Translations under genes and position numbers: made by a program
In this document: positions 38,118 to 48,345 of the stretch, piece after piece
Numbering within the stretch: the stretch's first letter is position 1
How the letters are laid out: every line of letters starts with the position of its first letter
From: Limosilactobacillus reuteri
GTDB lineage: Bacteria; Bacillota; Bacilli; Lactobacillales; Lactobacillaceae
Reading direction: 5' to 3'
Assembly (NCBI RefSeq): GCF_034259105.1
Contig: NZ_CP139478.1
Coordinates: 720,001 to 784,000 of the forward strand
Length of the DNA stretch: 64,000 bases
Notes under the pieces: model-generated
What the model was told of the DNA's origin: nothing
Seen by the model: only the letters and a program-made list of their open reading frames with translations
The model's database searches: none

Positions 38118-39092
38118 ATGACCCAGATAAAAAATGCCGATAATGTGCGTTTATTTTCACTAAATTCAAATCCAAAACTAGCTGAACAAATTGCTCAACG
38201 CGTGGGGATTCCGTTGAGTAAAGCTTCCATTAGTCATTTTGCTGATGGGGAAATTAAAATTACAATTGACGAAAGTATTCGTGGCTGTGAGGTTTATGTC
38301 ATTCAGTCCGTTTCTGATCCAGTTAACACTAACTTGATGAAACTATTAATTATGGTTGATGCTCTACGGCGGGCAAGTGCGGCTAAAATTAATGTTGTAA
38401 TGCCTTACTATGGTTATGCACGTCAAGATCGAAAAGCACGAAGCCGTGAACCAATTACAGCTAAATTGATCGCTAACCTTCTTGAAATGGATCAAATTAG
38501 TCGATTAGTAACGATTGACCTTCATGCTCCTCAAGTTCAAGGTTTCTTTGATATTCCTGTTGATCATCTTCAAGCAACCAGTCTTTTTACTAAGTATATT
38601 GGGGAACAAAACTTGGGTGATGATATTGTAGTAGTTGCCCCTGATCATGCTGGCGTTAATTTAGCGCGGAAATATGCTGAACGAATTAAAGCTTCCATTG
38701 CGATTATTGATAACCGTAACGATGAAGTTCGGGAACGGACTGAGCAAGAAGTGCCTGAATATGTAATCGGGGATGTAAAGGGAAAAACAGCGATTATTGT
38801 TGACGATATTGTTGATACTGGTGTCCGCATGAACTTATCTGCACAAGCATTAAAGAACTTTGGTGCTGCTAAAGTTTATGGAATCGCTACACATGCAGTA
38901 CTCTCAGCTGATGCGGTAAATACGTTGCAAAATTCGCCGCTTGAAAAAATGATTGTGACAGATACAATTCAATTGCCAAAAGAGAAGGAATTCCCTAAGC
39001 TGGTTCAATTATCAGTGGACGATTTATTAAAAGAAGCAATTGTTCGTATCCACAATAACCAATCAATTGATACATTGTTTAATCGTAAATAA
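38118..39092 (+). CDS. prs: Ribose-phosphate pyrophosphokinase
   Basis: Prs makes PRPP from ribose 5-phosphate and ATP for nucleotide, histidine and tryptophan synthesis. The 324-residue protein has [10 protein letters not shown] near residue 40, the ATP-site [11 protein letters not shown] near residue 96, the pyrophosphate-site [11 protein letters not shown] near residue 135 and the PRPP loop IVDDIVDTG near residue 226. It is a second-class housekeeping copy or the only one; this cannot be told here. A weak terminator follows. Confidence 0.95.
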   Translation: MTQIKNADNVRLFSLNSNPKLAEQIAQRVGIPLSKASISHFADGEIKITIDESIRGCEVYVIQSVSDPVNTNLMKLLIMVDALRRASAAKINVVMPYYGYARQDRKARSREPITAKLIANLLEMDQISRLVTIDLHAPQVQGFFDIPVDHLQATSLFTKYIGEQNLGDDIVVVAPDHAGVNLARKYAERIKASIAIIDNRNDEVRERTEQEVPEYVIGDVKGKTAIIVDDIVDTGVRMNLSAQALKNFGAAKVYGIATHAVLSADAVNTLQNSPLEKMIVTDTIQLPKEKEFPKLVQLSVDDLLKEAIVRIHNNQSIDTLFNRK

Positions 39093-39101
39093 TTTTATTT
39101 T

Positions 39102-39132
39102 AAAAGGTTCTCGTCTAATGGGGCCTTTTTTT
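39102..39132 (+). terminator. Weak terminator after prs
   Basis: AAAAGG and CCTTTTTTT flank a 16-base loop. The short stem is compensated by seven T. Confidence 0.55.
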
Positions 39133-39214
39133 AATACATTTTTATCAAGAAAATTCTATAATCTTTTTAATTGATGATAAATATAATTTTATTTATAATG
39201 GGCGATGGATAAGT

Positions 39215-39243
39215 TTGATTGATAGACAAGTCCTATTTATAGA
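39215..39243 (+). promoter_or_regulatory. Promoter of the adhesin gene
   Basis: TTGATT (39215-39220) and TATAGA (39238-39243) are 17 bases apart, 58 bases before the adhesin start codon. Confidence 0.6.
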
Positions 39244-40921
39244 AACAGTTAATGATTACTGACAATAAAAAGTTAGTTTAGTAGTCAAAAGGAGGATTTT
39301 GATGTTATCAAAAAATAATAATCGTGAGCTTCAACGAAAGATAGATGATAGGCAAGATTGTTTTACGTTGCGTAAACTTTCAATCGGGGTTGCCTCTGTC
39401 TTACTTGGTTCTTTTATTATGGGAATTCAGTTGTCGCAAACGGCTTATGCTTCTAATAACAATGGTATAGCAGTTACTGAAACAACGAATCTGGCAAGTT
39501 TACCAGGGAGCAATGATGCGTCAAATCAATCTAGCGTGGTTGAAAGTGCTAGTACTCCAGTAAGCGCAAGTTCTAATCAAAATAATCAGACGCGTACAGT
39601 AAGTGAGGAAGTTACAGCTACCTCTAATAATTCTAGCTCAATAAATTCCTCATCAGCTAAAACAGCAACTGCTAGCAGTCAATCATCTCAAACAAGTGCT
39701 GCGTTAACTAGTAATAACCCAAGTTCAACGCCCGTGATGACTGCAAGGGGATCTAGTGACTCTATTCAAAATTTAACTAGTAACTCCCAAGTGTCATTAA
39801 ATACTCAACAAGCAAGTATTATAGATGCGCCAGATTACCCTAATACCAATGGAATAATACCTCAAAATCAATATATTTTTGATCAATTCCATTTAACTAA
39901 TGGTCAATTGACTGATAATGCGTATACGCCCTTAAATATGGTAATTACTTTAGCTACTAATCGTAATGAACCAGGAGGGATCTTAAATTACTATATTACG
40001 AACGACCAATACACACAACAGTATAGTAATGGGACAATAAATGTTGGTGAAATGCAAAGCTATGAGGGACCATATCAGGGTTCTAAAATTAATATTTATA
40101 ATTTTGGGGAAAATGGAATAAGTGTTAATGAACTTAATAATAATTATGGCTTAGCTTTTACATTTGGTTATGGAAAGTATCAAGCTCTTATTAAAGAGAA
40201 CCCTAATCCTTATGCAGCAGATAATGTATCTAATGCGTGGGGAGATACAATGCCAGCAAAAGTAACTCAGACTATTAAATATGTAAATGAGAAAACAGGA
40301 GAAGAGATACCTGGAATACAACCTTACACACAAACGGGACTCACAGGACAGGTATATTCGGCTGGAAAAAACGATCAAATAGTTATTAAGGGTTATTATT
40401 TGATTAATAGTAGTCGTGCTAATGGAATTATTTCACAATTTCATAATGGAGGAACCTACACAAATGAATGGGTAAGTGCAAGCGGACAATTAATAAAAGA
40501 GGTATGGCACCAAATTTCACAAAATGGGTTGATGCAATGTGACATTTATATTAATGGTCAGCAGCAATATGATCCTAACAATTTAAAAGGAATTGTTTAT
40601 CCTTCAAGTCAAAGCTCACTTGGCCCAACAGCTTTGAGTATTCAAAATGGTAATTATGTCTTTCCAAATCCTTATGTAGAGCAAACGCAAAACATTGAAT
40701 TAAAATATTTGCCATTAGGAAAAATTATTCCAGTGTTACCGAATGGAGAAGTAATACCAAACGCACCGCAACCGCAATATCAGAACAATCCTAATGATCC
40801 AACCGGAGTTAAACCGGATGAGCCAGTTCCTGTTATTCCTGGTTATACGCCGCAAGAACAAACGGTTACGCCAGAAGATCCTGGAAAAGATACACGGGTT
40901 ATCTATACACCAATTCAGCAA

Positions 40922-42830
40922 GGTTCAATCACTGTGACCGTTCATGATGTAACAGATAATGTTAACTTGCCGCAATACGGTAAGAGCAGTGGTGAACAAG
41001 ATGTGGGGACTGGATTTACCTATGATAAGAATACTGTAATTGCAGACCTTGAAAACAAGGGTTATAAAGTTCTTAATCCAGATGTAGTAATTCCAACTAC
41101 CATTAGTAAAGGTGCGCAAAACATTGTGATTAATGTTGAACACCAGCTTGTTCCTGTAACACCAGAGAATCCAGGAATTCCTGGCCAACCTATTAATCCT
41201 AACGATCCAGACGGTCCAAAGTGGCCAGACGGGACTGCTAAGAATGATTTGGAAGTAACTGGTACCCAGACTATTCATTATGAAGGTGCTGGCGATAAGA
41301 CGCCGGCTGATAATACTCAACACTTTACATTCATGAAGAGTGCTACTGTTGATAAAGTAACTAGTAAGATTGTCAGTGAAACTGGCTGGAACGTTGCTAG
41401 TCATACCTTTGGTAATGTTGATACGCCAGTAGTAGCGGGCTATCACGCAGATAAGGCCGTTGCTGGTGGAGCAACGATCACTCCTGATGACTTAAATAAG
41501 ACGATTGTGGTAACCTATGCACCAAATGGCCATGTAATTCCAGTCGGTCCAGACGGTACACCAATTCCAGGTGCCGACCAACCACAATTCCCGACGAATC
41601 CTGATAATCCAACAGGAACAACGCCGAGTGAAATTCCAGTAGTACCAGGTTATCATCCAGAAACTGGTAAGCCAGGTGACCTGGTCGATCCAGTGCCAGG
41701 TCAACCAGGTGAAGATGTACCAGTTAAGTATGTGCCAGATACCCCAACACCAGAAACTTATACTGGTTCGCAAACGATTAAGTTCGTTGACGGGAATGGA
41801 ACGGAACTCCACGCACCAGATATTCAAACAGCTGGGGACTTAACAGGTGACCACACCTTTGGCAAGATCAATACGCCAGTAATTAAGGGTTACACTACTA
41901 CCCAAACTACTGCAGGTGGTGCAACAGTCACCAAGACTGACCCGAATGCCACGATTACGGTAACCTACACGTCAAACGGTCACATTATTCCGGTCGGCCC
42001 AGATGGTACGCCAATTCCAGGTGCCGACCAACCACAGTTCCCAACCAATCCGGACAACCCAAGTGAAACGATACCAGGCCAAGTTCCAGATGTACCAGGT
42101 TATCACCCAGAAACTGGTAAACCAGGTGACCCAGTCGATCCAGTGCCAGGTCAACCAGGTGAAAACGTACCAGTGAAGTATGTCCCAGATACGCCAGTTG
42201 AACAAGGGTCAATCACTGTTACTGTGCGTGATACTACCGATAATGTTGACTTGCCGCAATACGGTAAGAGCAGTGGTGAAGAAAATGTTGGGACGACCTT
42301 TACTTACGATAAGAACACGGTAATCCAAGAATTAGAAAATAAGGGTTACAAGGTCCTTAATCCTGATGTTGTCATCCCGACAACGATCAGTAAGGGTGCG
42401 CAAAACATTGTGATTAATGTTGAACACCAGCTTGTGCCTGTAACACCAGAAAATCCAGGACAACCAGGTCAGCCAATCAATCCGAACGATCCAAACGGTC
42501 CAAAGTGGCCAGATGGGACCGCTAAGGATGACTTGGAGGCAACTGGAACCCAGACCATTCACTACGTTGGGGCTGGTGACCAGACGCCGGCTAACAATGT
42601 TCAGCACTTTACCTTTACTAAGAGTGCCGTGGTTGATAAGGTAACCGGTAAGATTGTTAGTGAAACTGGCTGGAACGGAACGTCGCTAGCCATACCTTCG
42701 GCAATATCGATACGCCAGTTGTTTCTGGCTATCACGCAGATAAGGCAGTTGCCGGTGGGACTACCATTACCCCTGATGACTTGAATAAGACGGTTACGGT
42801 AACGTATACGCCAAATGGTCATATTATTCC
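40922..42830 (+). repeat. Long coding repeats in the adhesin
   Basis: Two copies of a unit of about 620 bp begin near 40922 and 42208. They encode ITVTV.D.TDNV..LPQYGKSSGE through GTQTIHY.GAGD and HFTF.KSA to the second GYHADKAVAGG. A proline-rich linker unit recurs at about 41525-41735 and 41974-42190. They are protein domain repeats and are able to recombine; they are not a CRISPR array. Confidence 0.85.
42672..42681 (+). repeat. Tandem 5-bp duplication GGAAC x2
   Basis: The matching place in the first repeat (around 41391) reads TGGAAC then GTTGCTAGTCAT. Here it reads TGGAAC, GGAAC, then GTCGCTAGCCAT. The extra five bases are an exact tandem copy and shift the frame. Confidence 0.92.
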
Positions 42831-43403
42831 AGTCGGTCCGGATGGGAAGCCATTGCCAAATGTTCCACAACCGCAATACCCAACGAACCCGAATAATCCA
42901 ACTGAAGTGACGCCGAATGAACCAGTACCGGAAATTCCAGGATATACACCAAATGTTTCAACGGTAACTCCTGAGAATCCGGGTGAAAATACTCCAGTAG
43001 TTTACACGCCAAACGAAAAACCAGTTGGACCAACCACCCCTAGTGAAAATGGCACTCCAAATGGTAATACTGGCAATCCAACTACACCACAGCCAGAGAC
43101 ACCAGCAAAACCAATGACGCCAACTACAACACCAGCTGGAAATAGTAATATTCCTACTAATGGACAAACTACTTCTCCAGCAGGCAGTTCAGTTACCACA
43201 AGCGATGTAAAAAACGCTAATGCCACCACACCAGTAGCACAAAAACAAGCTGCTCAATTACCGCAAACTGGCAATGAACAATTAAAGCACGAAGGAATCT
43301 TAGGTTTACTTGCTTTAGGAGTTGCAGGCTTATTGGTATTTGGTAAAAAGCGTCGTAAAGAATAATTAACTTATTGTTTGTCACATCGAATAATTATAAA
43401 AAG

Positions 43404-43437
43404 CCGAGGCTAAGAAACTTCTTAACCTCGGTTTTTT
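43404..43437. terminator. Terminator between adhesin and dapF
   Basis: CCGAGG.TAAG pairs with CTTA.CCTCGG, with A runs on one side and T on the other. It probably ends both converging transcripts. Confidence 0.85.
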
Positions 43438-43453
43438 CGATTAAATGATTAAA

Positions 43454-44440
43454 TTAAAATGATAATGAGTCAACGAATGTCTGGTAAGCTTGATTTTCAT
43501 TGCTTTCGACAACGTTTTTACGAAGGTCAGCTAGATCGACTGCGTGTAAAGATGATTCATCTACAGTAATAATATGAGTAAACGTAGCATTACCGATTAG
43601 TTCGACCCAGTAGTTGTAGTCATCACGGTGAAGAATTGTCTTGACCATGCCGCCAGGATTATAAACACTAATTGGTTCATTAAATGATGCTGCGTCTGGA
43701 TGAGTGAGGGCTAAAGCGAGACTAGTGGCAGACATACCTGTCCCACAAGCATTTGTAAAGCCAACTCCTCGTTCAAACGTTTTTACAAAGAGTTTGTTAT
43801 GACCGAGAATATGGCCAAAATTAACATTTACCCCATCACTAAAGTAAGGATTATCACTATTTAACCGTGTACCTAATTCTTTAAGTGCTGGACCATTTAG
43901 CTCTTCCATACTAACAAAACTAATTAAGTGGGGGTTAGGAACAGCAAGGGCTGAAAAACGGAGACTAGGATATAATTCAGGAACAAGGGTGTCTAACAGG
44001 CGCTCATGACCAAGATTATCAAATGGCAAAGCAGTGCGGTCAAACTTTACTGGTGAAATTTCAACGGCAAAAGCGGGAACTCCGGGTGCAAGGTCTTCAT
44101 GCTGACGAACACGAAGACTAGCATTCATTGTATCGACTTTAAAATCGGTTAAATTATCACGTTCTGCTACATAACGAGCAACCGTTCTTAGACCATTGCC
44201 GCACATTGAGGCCTCACTGCCATCTGCATTAATTACCCGCATTTGTGCTGCTGATTCTGGTCTAGTTGGATGGTTAACAACTAAAACGCCATCAGCACCA
44301 CCGAGAACGCCATTTTGTGCATCAGTTATTTGCTGGGTAAATGAAACTAATTCTTCATCAGTAAGGGGATTGGTCAGTTGTGTTTGGTCAAGGATAAAAA
44401 AGGCATTTTGTGATCCGTGTACTTTTAATAATTGCACCAT
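43454..44440 (-). CDS. dapF: Diaminopimelate epimerase
   Basis: DapF converts LL- to meso-diaminopimelate, the form used in peptidoglycan and by LysA. The 328-residue protein keeps both catalytic cysteines, in ASMCGNGLR near residue 79 and FTNACGTGMSA near residue 231. It is longer than E. coli DapF (274), as usual in lactobacilli. AGGAGG precedes the ATG and overlaps the end of lysC, so the two are cotranscribed. Confidence 0.95.
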   Translation of the reverse strand: MVQLLKVHGSQNAFFILDQTQLTNPLTDEELVSFTQQITDAQNGVLGGADGVLVVNHPTRPESAAQMRVINADGSEASMCGNGLRTVARYVAERDNLTDFKVDTMNASLRVRQHEDLAPGVPAFAVEISPVKFDRTALPFDNLGHERLLDTLVPELYPSLRFSALAVPNPHLISFVSMEELNGPALKELGTRLNSDNPYFSDGVNVNFGHILGHNKLFVKTFERGVGFTNACGTGMSATSLALALTHPDAASFNEPISVYNPGGMVKTILHRDDYNYWVELIGNATFTHIITVDESSLHAVDLADLRKNVVESNENQAYQTFVDSLSF

Positions 44441-44452
44441 AAATAGTTCCTC

Positions 44453-45811
44453 CTAATTTGCAAAAAAGCGATGGTAGATAGCTCGAACAGCTTCATCTGC
44501 ATCTTCATTGTATGTCCCAATCATAATTGCAATTCGTGAAGCTCCTTGATTAATCATGGGAACCGCAATGTGTTTTTCAGCTAGGGGCATTAAAATATCA
44601 TCGATTACCCCCGTGCGATTACGCATACCTTCACCAACAACCATGGTAATTGCATAATTATCAATCCATTCTAAACGGTCAGGATTAATCTCTTCTTGAA
44701 TTTCATTGCAGATGGTATCGATTAATTGGTCATTAATTGCATTTCGATCAAGGATAATTGTTATATCATCGATTCCGGAAGGCATATGTTCGTACGAGAC
44801 GTTGTGCTTTGCGAGAATTTCAAGAATCCGAAGAGTAAAACCTGCTTGCTTGTTAAGGAGATATTTGTGCAGATAGAGGGCTGCAAAGTGTTTTCCGCTC
44901 ACGACCCCCGTTACAATGTCGCTTGGTTGAAAATCTTTATCAGGGGCAATCATTGTTCCCGGCTTTTCAGGATCATTAGTATTACGAACATTAATTGGAA
45001 TATTTCCTTGAATGGCAGGAATCAGTGCTTCATCGTGAAAGACGGAAAAACCAGCGTAAGATAGTTCCCGCATTTCCCGGTAAGTCATGGTAGTAATTGG
45101 TTGCGGATGATCGACAATTTGTGGATTGGCTGAGTAAATAGCATCAACATCGGTGAAATTTTCATAAGTGGAGGCGTGAAGACCGCGCGCAAGAATCGCA
45201 CCGGTGATATCAGAACCGCCACGGGAAAAAGTAGCAATGTGTCCGGCAAGGGTGAGACCATAGAAACCGGGGAATATTAATAATTCGTTCTCATTAAACG
45301 TAAAATGACTCAAGTTTGCATATGTTTCTGGGATAACGTTAGCATTATTGGGAGTTCCAGTAACGATAATACCAGCTTCACTTGGTGTCACAAAACGTGC
45401 TTCATAACCTAAATGCTGCAAAAGGATGGCCATTAGTTGGGCATTTAAGCGTTCACCATGAGCTTTGAAAGCAGCCAAGAGATAGTTATCATTTGGATAC
45501 GTATGGTTAGGAAGGCCTTCCAGTCGTTCGGTTAGCGGAATCAATTTATCTGCTGGTAAGCCAAAATAAGCAGCAATCTCTTGATATCGATTTAAAATTT
45601 GTTCAACGATTTCTTGGGGATTTTGGCCTGCAATTACTGTTTGGGCATATTTAATCAGTAAGTCAGTAACCTTAATGTCATCGGCAAAACGTTTGCCCGG
45701 CGCAGAAGTGACAATTACCCGGCGTTGGGGGTCAGAGGTAATAATATTAATTGCATTTTGAAAGGCTTCTCCATTAGCCAGAGAACTTCCACCAAACTTT
45801 ACAACTTTCAT
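44453..45811 (-). CDS. lysC: Aspartokinase
   Basis: This 452-residue monofunctional aspartokinase phosphorylates aspartate, the first step to lysine, DAP, threonine and methionine. The N-terminal motif KVVKFGGSSLANG is clear, and FSRGGSDITGAILA lies near residue 196. Two ACT domains fill residues 310-452 and should bind an amino-acid effector. The start is ATG at 45811 behind AAAGGAG. It is divergent from lysA and has no visible L-box of its own. Confidence 0.95.
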   Translation of the reverse strand: MKVVKFGGSSLANGEAFQNAINIITSDPQRRVIVTSAPGKRFADDIKVTDLLIKYAQTVIAGQNPQEIVEQILNRYQEIAAYFGLPADKLIPLTERLEGLPNHTYPNDNYLLAAFKAHGERLNAQLMAILLQHLGYEARFVTPSEAGIIVTGTPNNANVIPETYANLSHFTFNENELLIFPGFYGLTLAGHIATFSRGGSDITGAILARGLHASTYENFTDVDAIYSANPQIVDHPQPITTMTYREMRELSYAGFSVFHDEALIPAIQGNIPINVRNTNDPEKPGTMIAPDKDFQPSDIVTGVVSGKHFAALYLHKYLLNKQAGFTLRILEILAKHNVSYEHMPSGIDDITIILDRNAINDQLIDTICNEIQEEINPDRLEWIDNYAITMVVGEGMRNRTGVIDDILMPLAEKHIAVPMINQGASRIAIMIGTYNEDADEAVRAIYHRFFAN

Positions 45812-45975
45812 ACTTAAATACTCCTTTGAGAAAATTAGGGTTGTTAATTTATCTCTAAAATAATTTAATCGAATTCTAACACATTAACGGAGACATGCAA
45901 GCCTTTAAGTTGTATAAGGTAAGTAAAATAAACTTTTAATGGATTAAAAAACTTTTTTAAATTTAATTATTTTTA

Positions 45976-46002
45976 TTGACATTCTCATAAAAGACTTATA
46001 AG
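45976..46002 (+). promoter_or_regulatory. Promoter of the lysA operon
   Basis: TTGACA at 45976-45981 is followed after 15 bases by TATAAG (45997-46002), just upstream of the riboswitch. The AT-rich 45812-45975 stretch between the divergent lysC and lysA shows no other clear element. Confidence 0.5.
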
Positions 46003-46014
46003 CTATGTATAAAT

Positions 46015-46240
46015 CGAAGAGGCGCAACCGACACTAGTAAACTAATTTAGTCCGCCAAGACATTGAGGTTAGTTGAACAGGGAAGTTGCCGAAGCGCTTA
46101 GTTTGGCACATTAAGTAGCTGGGTCGTAGTTGAATAAGCTACGGACTGTCGCAGGACAATAAGAGCCTGCGTTGCGCTATCGACAAATCAGAATGGATAA
46201 GTGAATTCCACTGTTTGTTTGCGCAGACAGTGGATTTTTT
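46015..46240 (+). promoter_or_regulatory. Lysine riboswitch (L box) with terminator
   Basis: The closing helix pairs GGCGCAAC (46021-46028) with GTTGCGCT (46171-46178). The core has the L-box landmarks: GAGGCGCAA, CTAGTAAACTA, GAAGTTGCCGAAGCG, TTTGGCAC, AGTAGCTGGGTC and GGACTGTCGC. A terminator (TCCACTGT..ACAGTGGA then six T, 46207-46240) follows 38 bases before the lysA start. Lysine binding should favour the terminator and shut off the seven-gene operon. Confidence 0.92.
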
Positions 46241-46278
46241 ATAGCCTCTTTACTACAAATCTCATGGAGGAATTACAA

Positions 46279-47589
46279 ATGAACGAACAGATTACTGATC
46301 AACAATTAAATGCCGCTGGTCATCTAACGATTGGGGGATGTGATGCGGTTGACTTAGCTCATCAGTTTGGTACCCCGTTAGTTGTTTATGATGTTCAACA
46401 GATTCGCCAACAGATTCGAGCATTTAAGCGGGTTTTTGAAGAAAATAATGTTGATTATGCGGTTAGCTATGCTAGTAAAGCTTTTTCAGCAATCGCAATG
46501 TATCAAGTAGTTGCTGCAGAAGGTGCGCATGTTGATGTTGTTTCTGGTGGTGAATTATATACGGCAATCAAAGCCGGCTTTCCAATGGCTGATGTTAGTT
46601 TTCACGGAAACAATAAATCACGGGAAGAATTGGAAATGGCAATTGACCATCACGTGGGAACAATCATGATTGATAACTTCCATGAGATTGAATTGCTAGC
46701 AGACGTTTTGGAGAAGCTTGATGCACATGTTGATGTAATGTTGCGAATTACTCCTGGAATTTCTGCTCATACAAATAAGTACATTCAAACTGGTCAGGTT
46801 GACAGTAAGTTTGGGTTTGACCTTCAATCAGGACAGGCAGATGAGGCGTTAGCAAAAGTCCTCGAGAATCCCCGGATGCAAATGAAAGGGTTGCATGCCC
46901 ATATTGGTTCACAGATTTTTGAGCTTGCGGGATTTGAAGGGGTAGCTAAGAAGTTGGTTGAAGTTGCTGCCCACTGGCAAGAAAAATTTAACTATCAAGC
47001 TGCTGTGATCAATGTTGGGGGCGGTTTTGGAATTCGTTATGTAAAAGATGATACACCACTTGCTCCAGAAGAATTTGTGGCAGCAATTATTAAGGCAATT
47101 AAAGCTGAAATTAAAGAAACAAATCTTGCTATGCCAGCGATCTGGATAGAACCCGGACGTTCAATCGCGGGGCCCGCTGGTTATAATCTTTATACTGTTG
47201 GATCACGTAAAGATGTACCAGGGTTGAAGCCATATGTAACAGTTGATGGGGGGATGGGTGATAACATTCGTCCAGCACTTTATGAAGCACAATATGAAAC
47301 GGTCTTAGCAAATAATCCTCGTGCAGAGTTGGTTGAACATGTTCGGGTAGCAGGAAAGTATTGCGAGTCTGGTGATATCCTCAGTCAGAATCAGGTATTA
47401 CCGGCTACAAAACCAGGAGATGTCTTAGCGATGCTTGATACTGGTGCTTATGGCTACTCCATGGCTTCAAATTATAATCGGAATCCTCGACCAGCAGTTG
47501 TCTTTGCAGAAAAAGGCACAGCCCAGGTTGTAATTAAACGAGAAACCTATGATGATTTAGTTCATTTGGATGAACCATACCAACAATAA
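46279..47589 (+). CDS. lysA: Diaminopimelate decarboxylase
   Basis: LysA decarboxylates meso-DAP to lysine. The 436-residue fold-type III PLP enzyme has the PLP lysine in VSYASKAFSAIAM near residue 56. VNVGGGFGIRY lies near residue 248, EPGRSIAGPAG near residue 291 and the cysteine-bearing RVAGKYCESGD near residue 358. ATG at 46279 is behind GGAGG; a longer frame from 46201 would start inside the riboswitch terminator. It is the first gene of the L-box operon. Confidence 0.96.
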   Translation: MNEQITDQQLNAAGHLTIGGCDAVDLAHQFGTPLVVYDVQQIRQQIRAFKRVFEENNVDYAVSYASKAFSAIAMYQVVAAEGAHVDVVSGGELYTAIKAGFPMADVSFHGNNKSREELEMAIDHHVGTIMIDNFHEIELLADVLEKLDAHVDVMLRITPGISAHTNKYIQTGQVDSKFGFDLQSGQADEALAKVLENPRMQMKGLHAHIGSQIFELAGFEGVAKKLVEVAAHWQEKFNYQAAVINVGGGFGIRYVKDDTPLAPEEFVAAIIKAIKAEIKETNLAMPAIWIEPGRSIAGPAGYNLYTVGSRKDVPGLKPYVTVDGGMGDNIRPALYEAQYETVLANNPRAELVEHVRVAGKYCESGDILSQNQVLPATKPGDVLAMLDTGAYGYSMASNYNRNPRPAVVFAEKGTAQVVIKRETYDDLVHLDEPYQQ

Positions 47590-47624
47590 TTTGACATATA
47601 TAAAGGAAGAAAGAGGTAATAATT

Positions 47625-48335
47625 ATGGCTGAATTAGATGCACAAACAATCATTAACTACATTAGTAACGCACCCAAGAAGACACCGGTAAAGGTCTACC
47701 TTAAAGGAAATCTAGGTGATTTAGAATTTCCCGCAGAAGTAGAAACCTTTCTTGAACCGCATACGGGAGTTATTTTCGGTGATTGGACAGTTATCGAACC
47801 GTTATTAAAGAAATACAGTTCAGCAATTGAATCTTACCACGTGGAAAATGATGCGCGTAATTCAGCGGTTCCTTTGCTCGATTTGAAGAATATTAATGCC
47901 CGCATTGAGCCAGGAGCAATTATTCGCGATAAAGTTCTTATTGGTGACAATGCTGTCATTATGATGGGCGCAACAATTAATATTGGTGCTGAAATTGGTG
48001 CTGATTCGATGATTGATATGGGGGCAGTTCTTGGTGGCCGTGCAATTGTTGGGCGCCACTGTCATATTGGTGCTGGTACTGTATTAGCTGGAGTTGTTGA
48101 ACCGGCTTCAGCTGAACCAGTCCGCATCGATGATAATGTAATGATTGGCGCCAATGCGGTGGTAATTGAAGGGGTTCATGTAGGAGAAGGAGCTGTCATT
48201 GCTGCTGGAGCAATTGTTACTCATGATGTTGCTCCTCATACGATGGTTGCGGGAGTTCCTGCTAAGCTTATTAAGAATGTTGATGACCAAACTGCTGGTA
48301 AGACTGAATTAGAGGACGATTTACGGAAGCTATAG
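47625..48335 (+). CDS. dapH: Tetrahydrodipicolinate N-acetyltransferase
   Basis: This 236-residue left-handed beta-helix enzyme acetylates tetrahydrodipicolinate. Hexapeptide repeats fill residues 90-215 ([25 protein letters not shown] and following). The N-terminal domain matches DapH of Bacillus rather than the succinyl-using DapD. The choice of the acetyl branch is supported by the adjacent acetyl-DAP deacetylase. Some annotations call this gene dapD. Confidence 0.93.
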   Translation: MAELDAQTIINYISNAPKKTPVKVYLKGNLGDLEFPAEVETFLEPHTGVIFGDWTVIEPLLKKYSSAIESYHVENDARNSAVPLLDLKNINARIEPGAIIRDKVLIGDNAVIMMGATINIGAEIGADSMIDMGAVLGGRAIVGRHCHIGAGTVLAGVVEPASAEPVRIDDNVMIGANAVVIEGVHVGEGAVIAAGAIVTHDVAPHTMVAGVPAKLIKNVDDQTAGKTELEDDLRKL

Positions 48336-48345
48336 GAGGATGAAG

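Larger units (their letters stand above)
39302..43365 (+). pseudogene. LPQTG-anchored MucBP-type adhesin, frameshifted by a 5-bp duplication
   Basis: This is a large cell-surface protein. It has a YSIRK-like signal peptide (FTLRKLSIGVASVLLGSF, cleavage near residue 50), an S/T/N-rich region (about 50-170) and a unique beta-rich part (170-460). Two Mub-like repeats are joined by proline-rich linkers of the PNGHVIPVGPDGTPIPG type. A P/T-rich wall-spanning tail and an LPQTG sortase signal with membrane segment and KKRRKE end follow. The frame from ATG 39302 shifts at 42672-42681, where GGAAC is present twice, and stops at 42784. Without the extra GGAAC the frame runs on to 43365, giving about 1352 residues. 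As it stands the product is secreted but lacks its anchor. The RBS is AAAGGAGG. Confidence 0.88.

Noticed and set aside
41492..42205. Tryptophan-rich open frames on the minus strand inside the adhesin.
   Set aside because: They are shadows of proline- and threonine-rich repeats on the plus strand and have no ribosome sites.
40922..42830. Long repeats considered as a possible CRISPR or satellite array.
   Set aside because: The repeats are long, diverged at the codon level and in frame with a surface protein; they encode Mub-like domains.
42781..43365. Separate gene for an LPQTG protein starting at TTG 42781.
   Set aside because: There is no signal peptide or ribosome site, and the frame continues the upstream adhesin once the 5-bp duplication is removed.
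46201..46278. N-terminal extension of LysA from 46201.
   Set aside because: It lies in the riboswitch terminator; ATG 46279 follows GGAGG.
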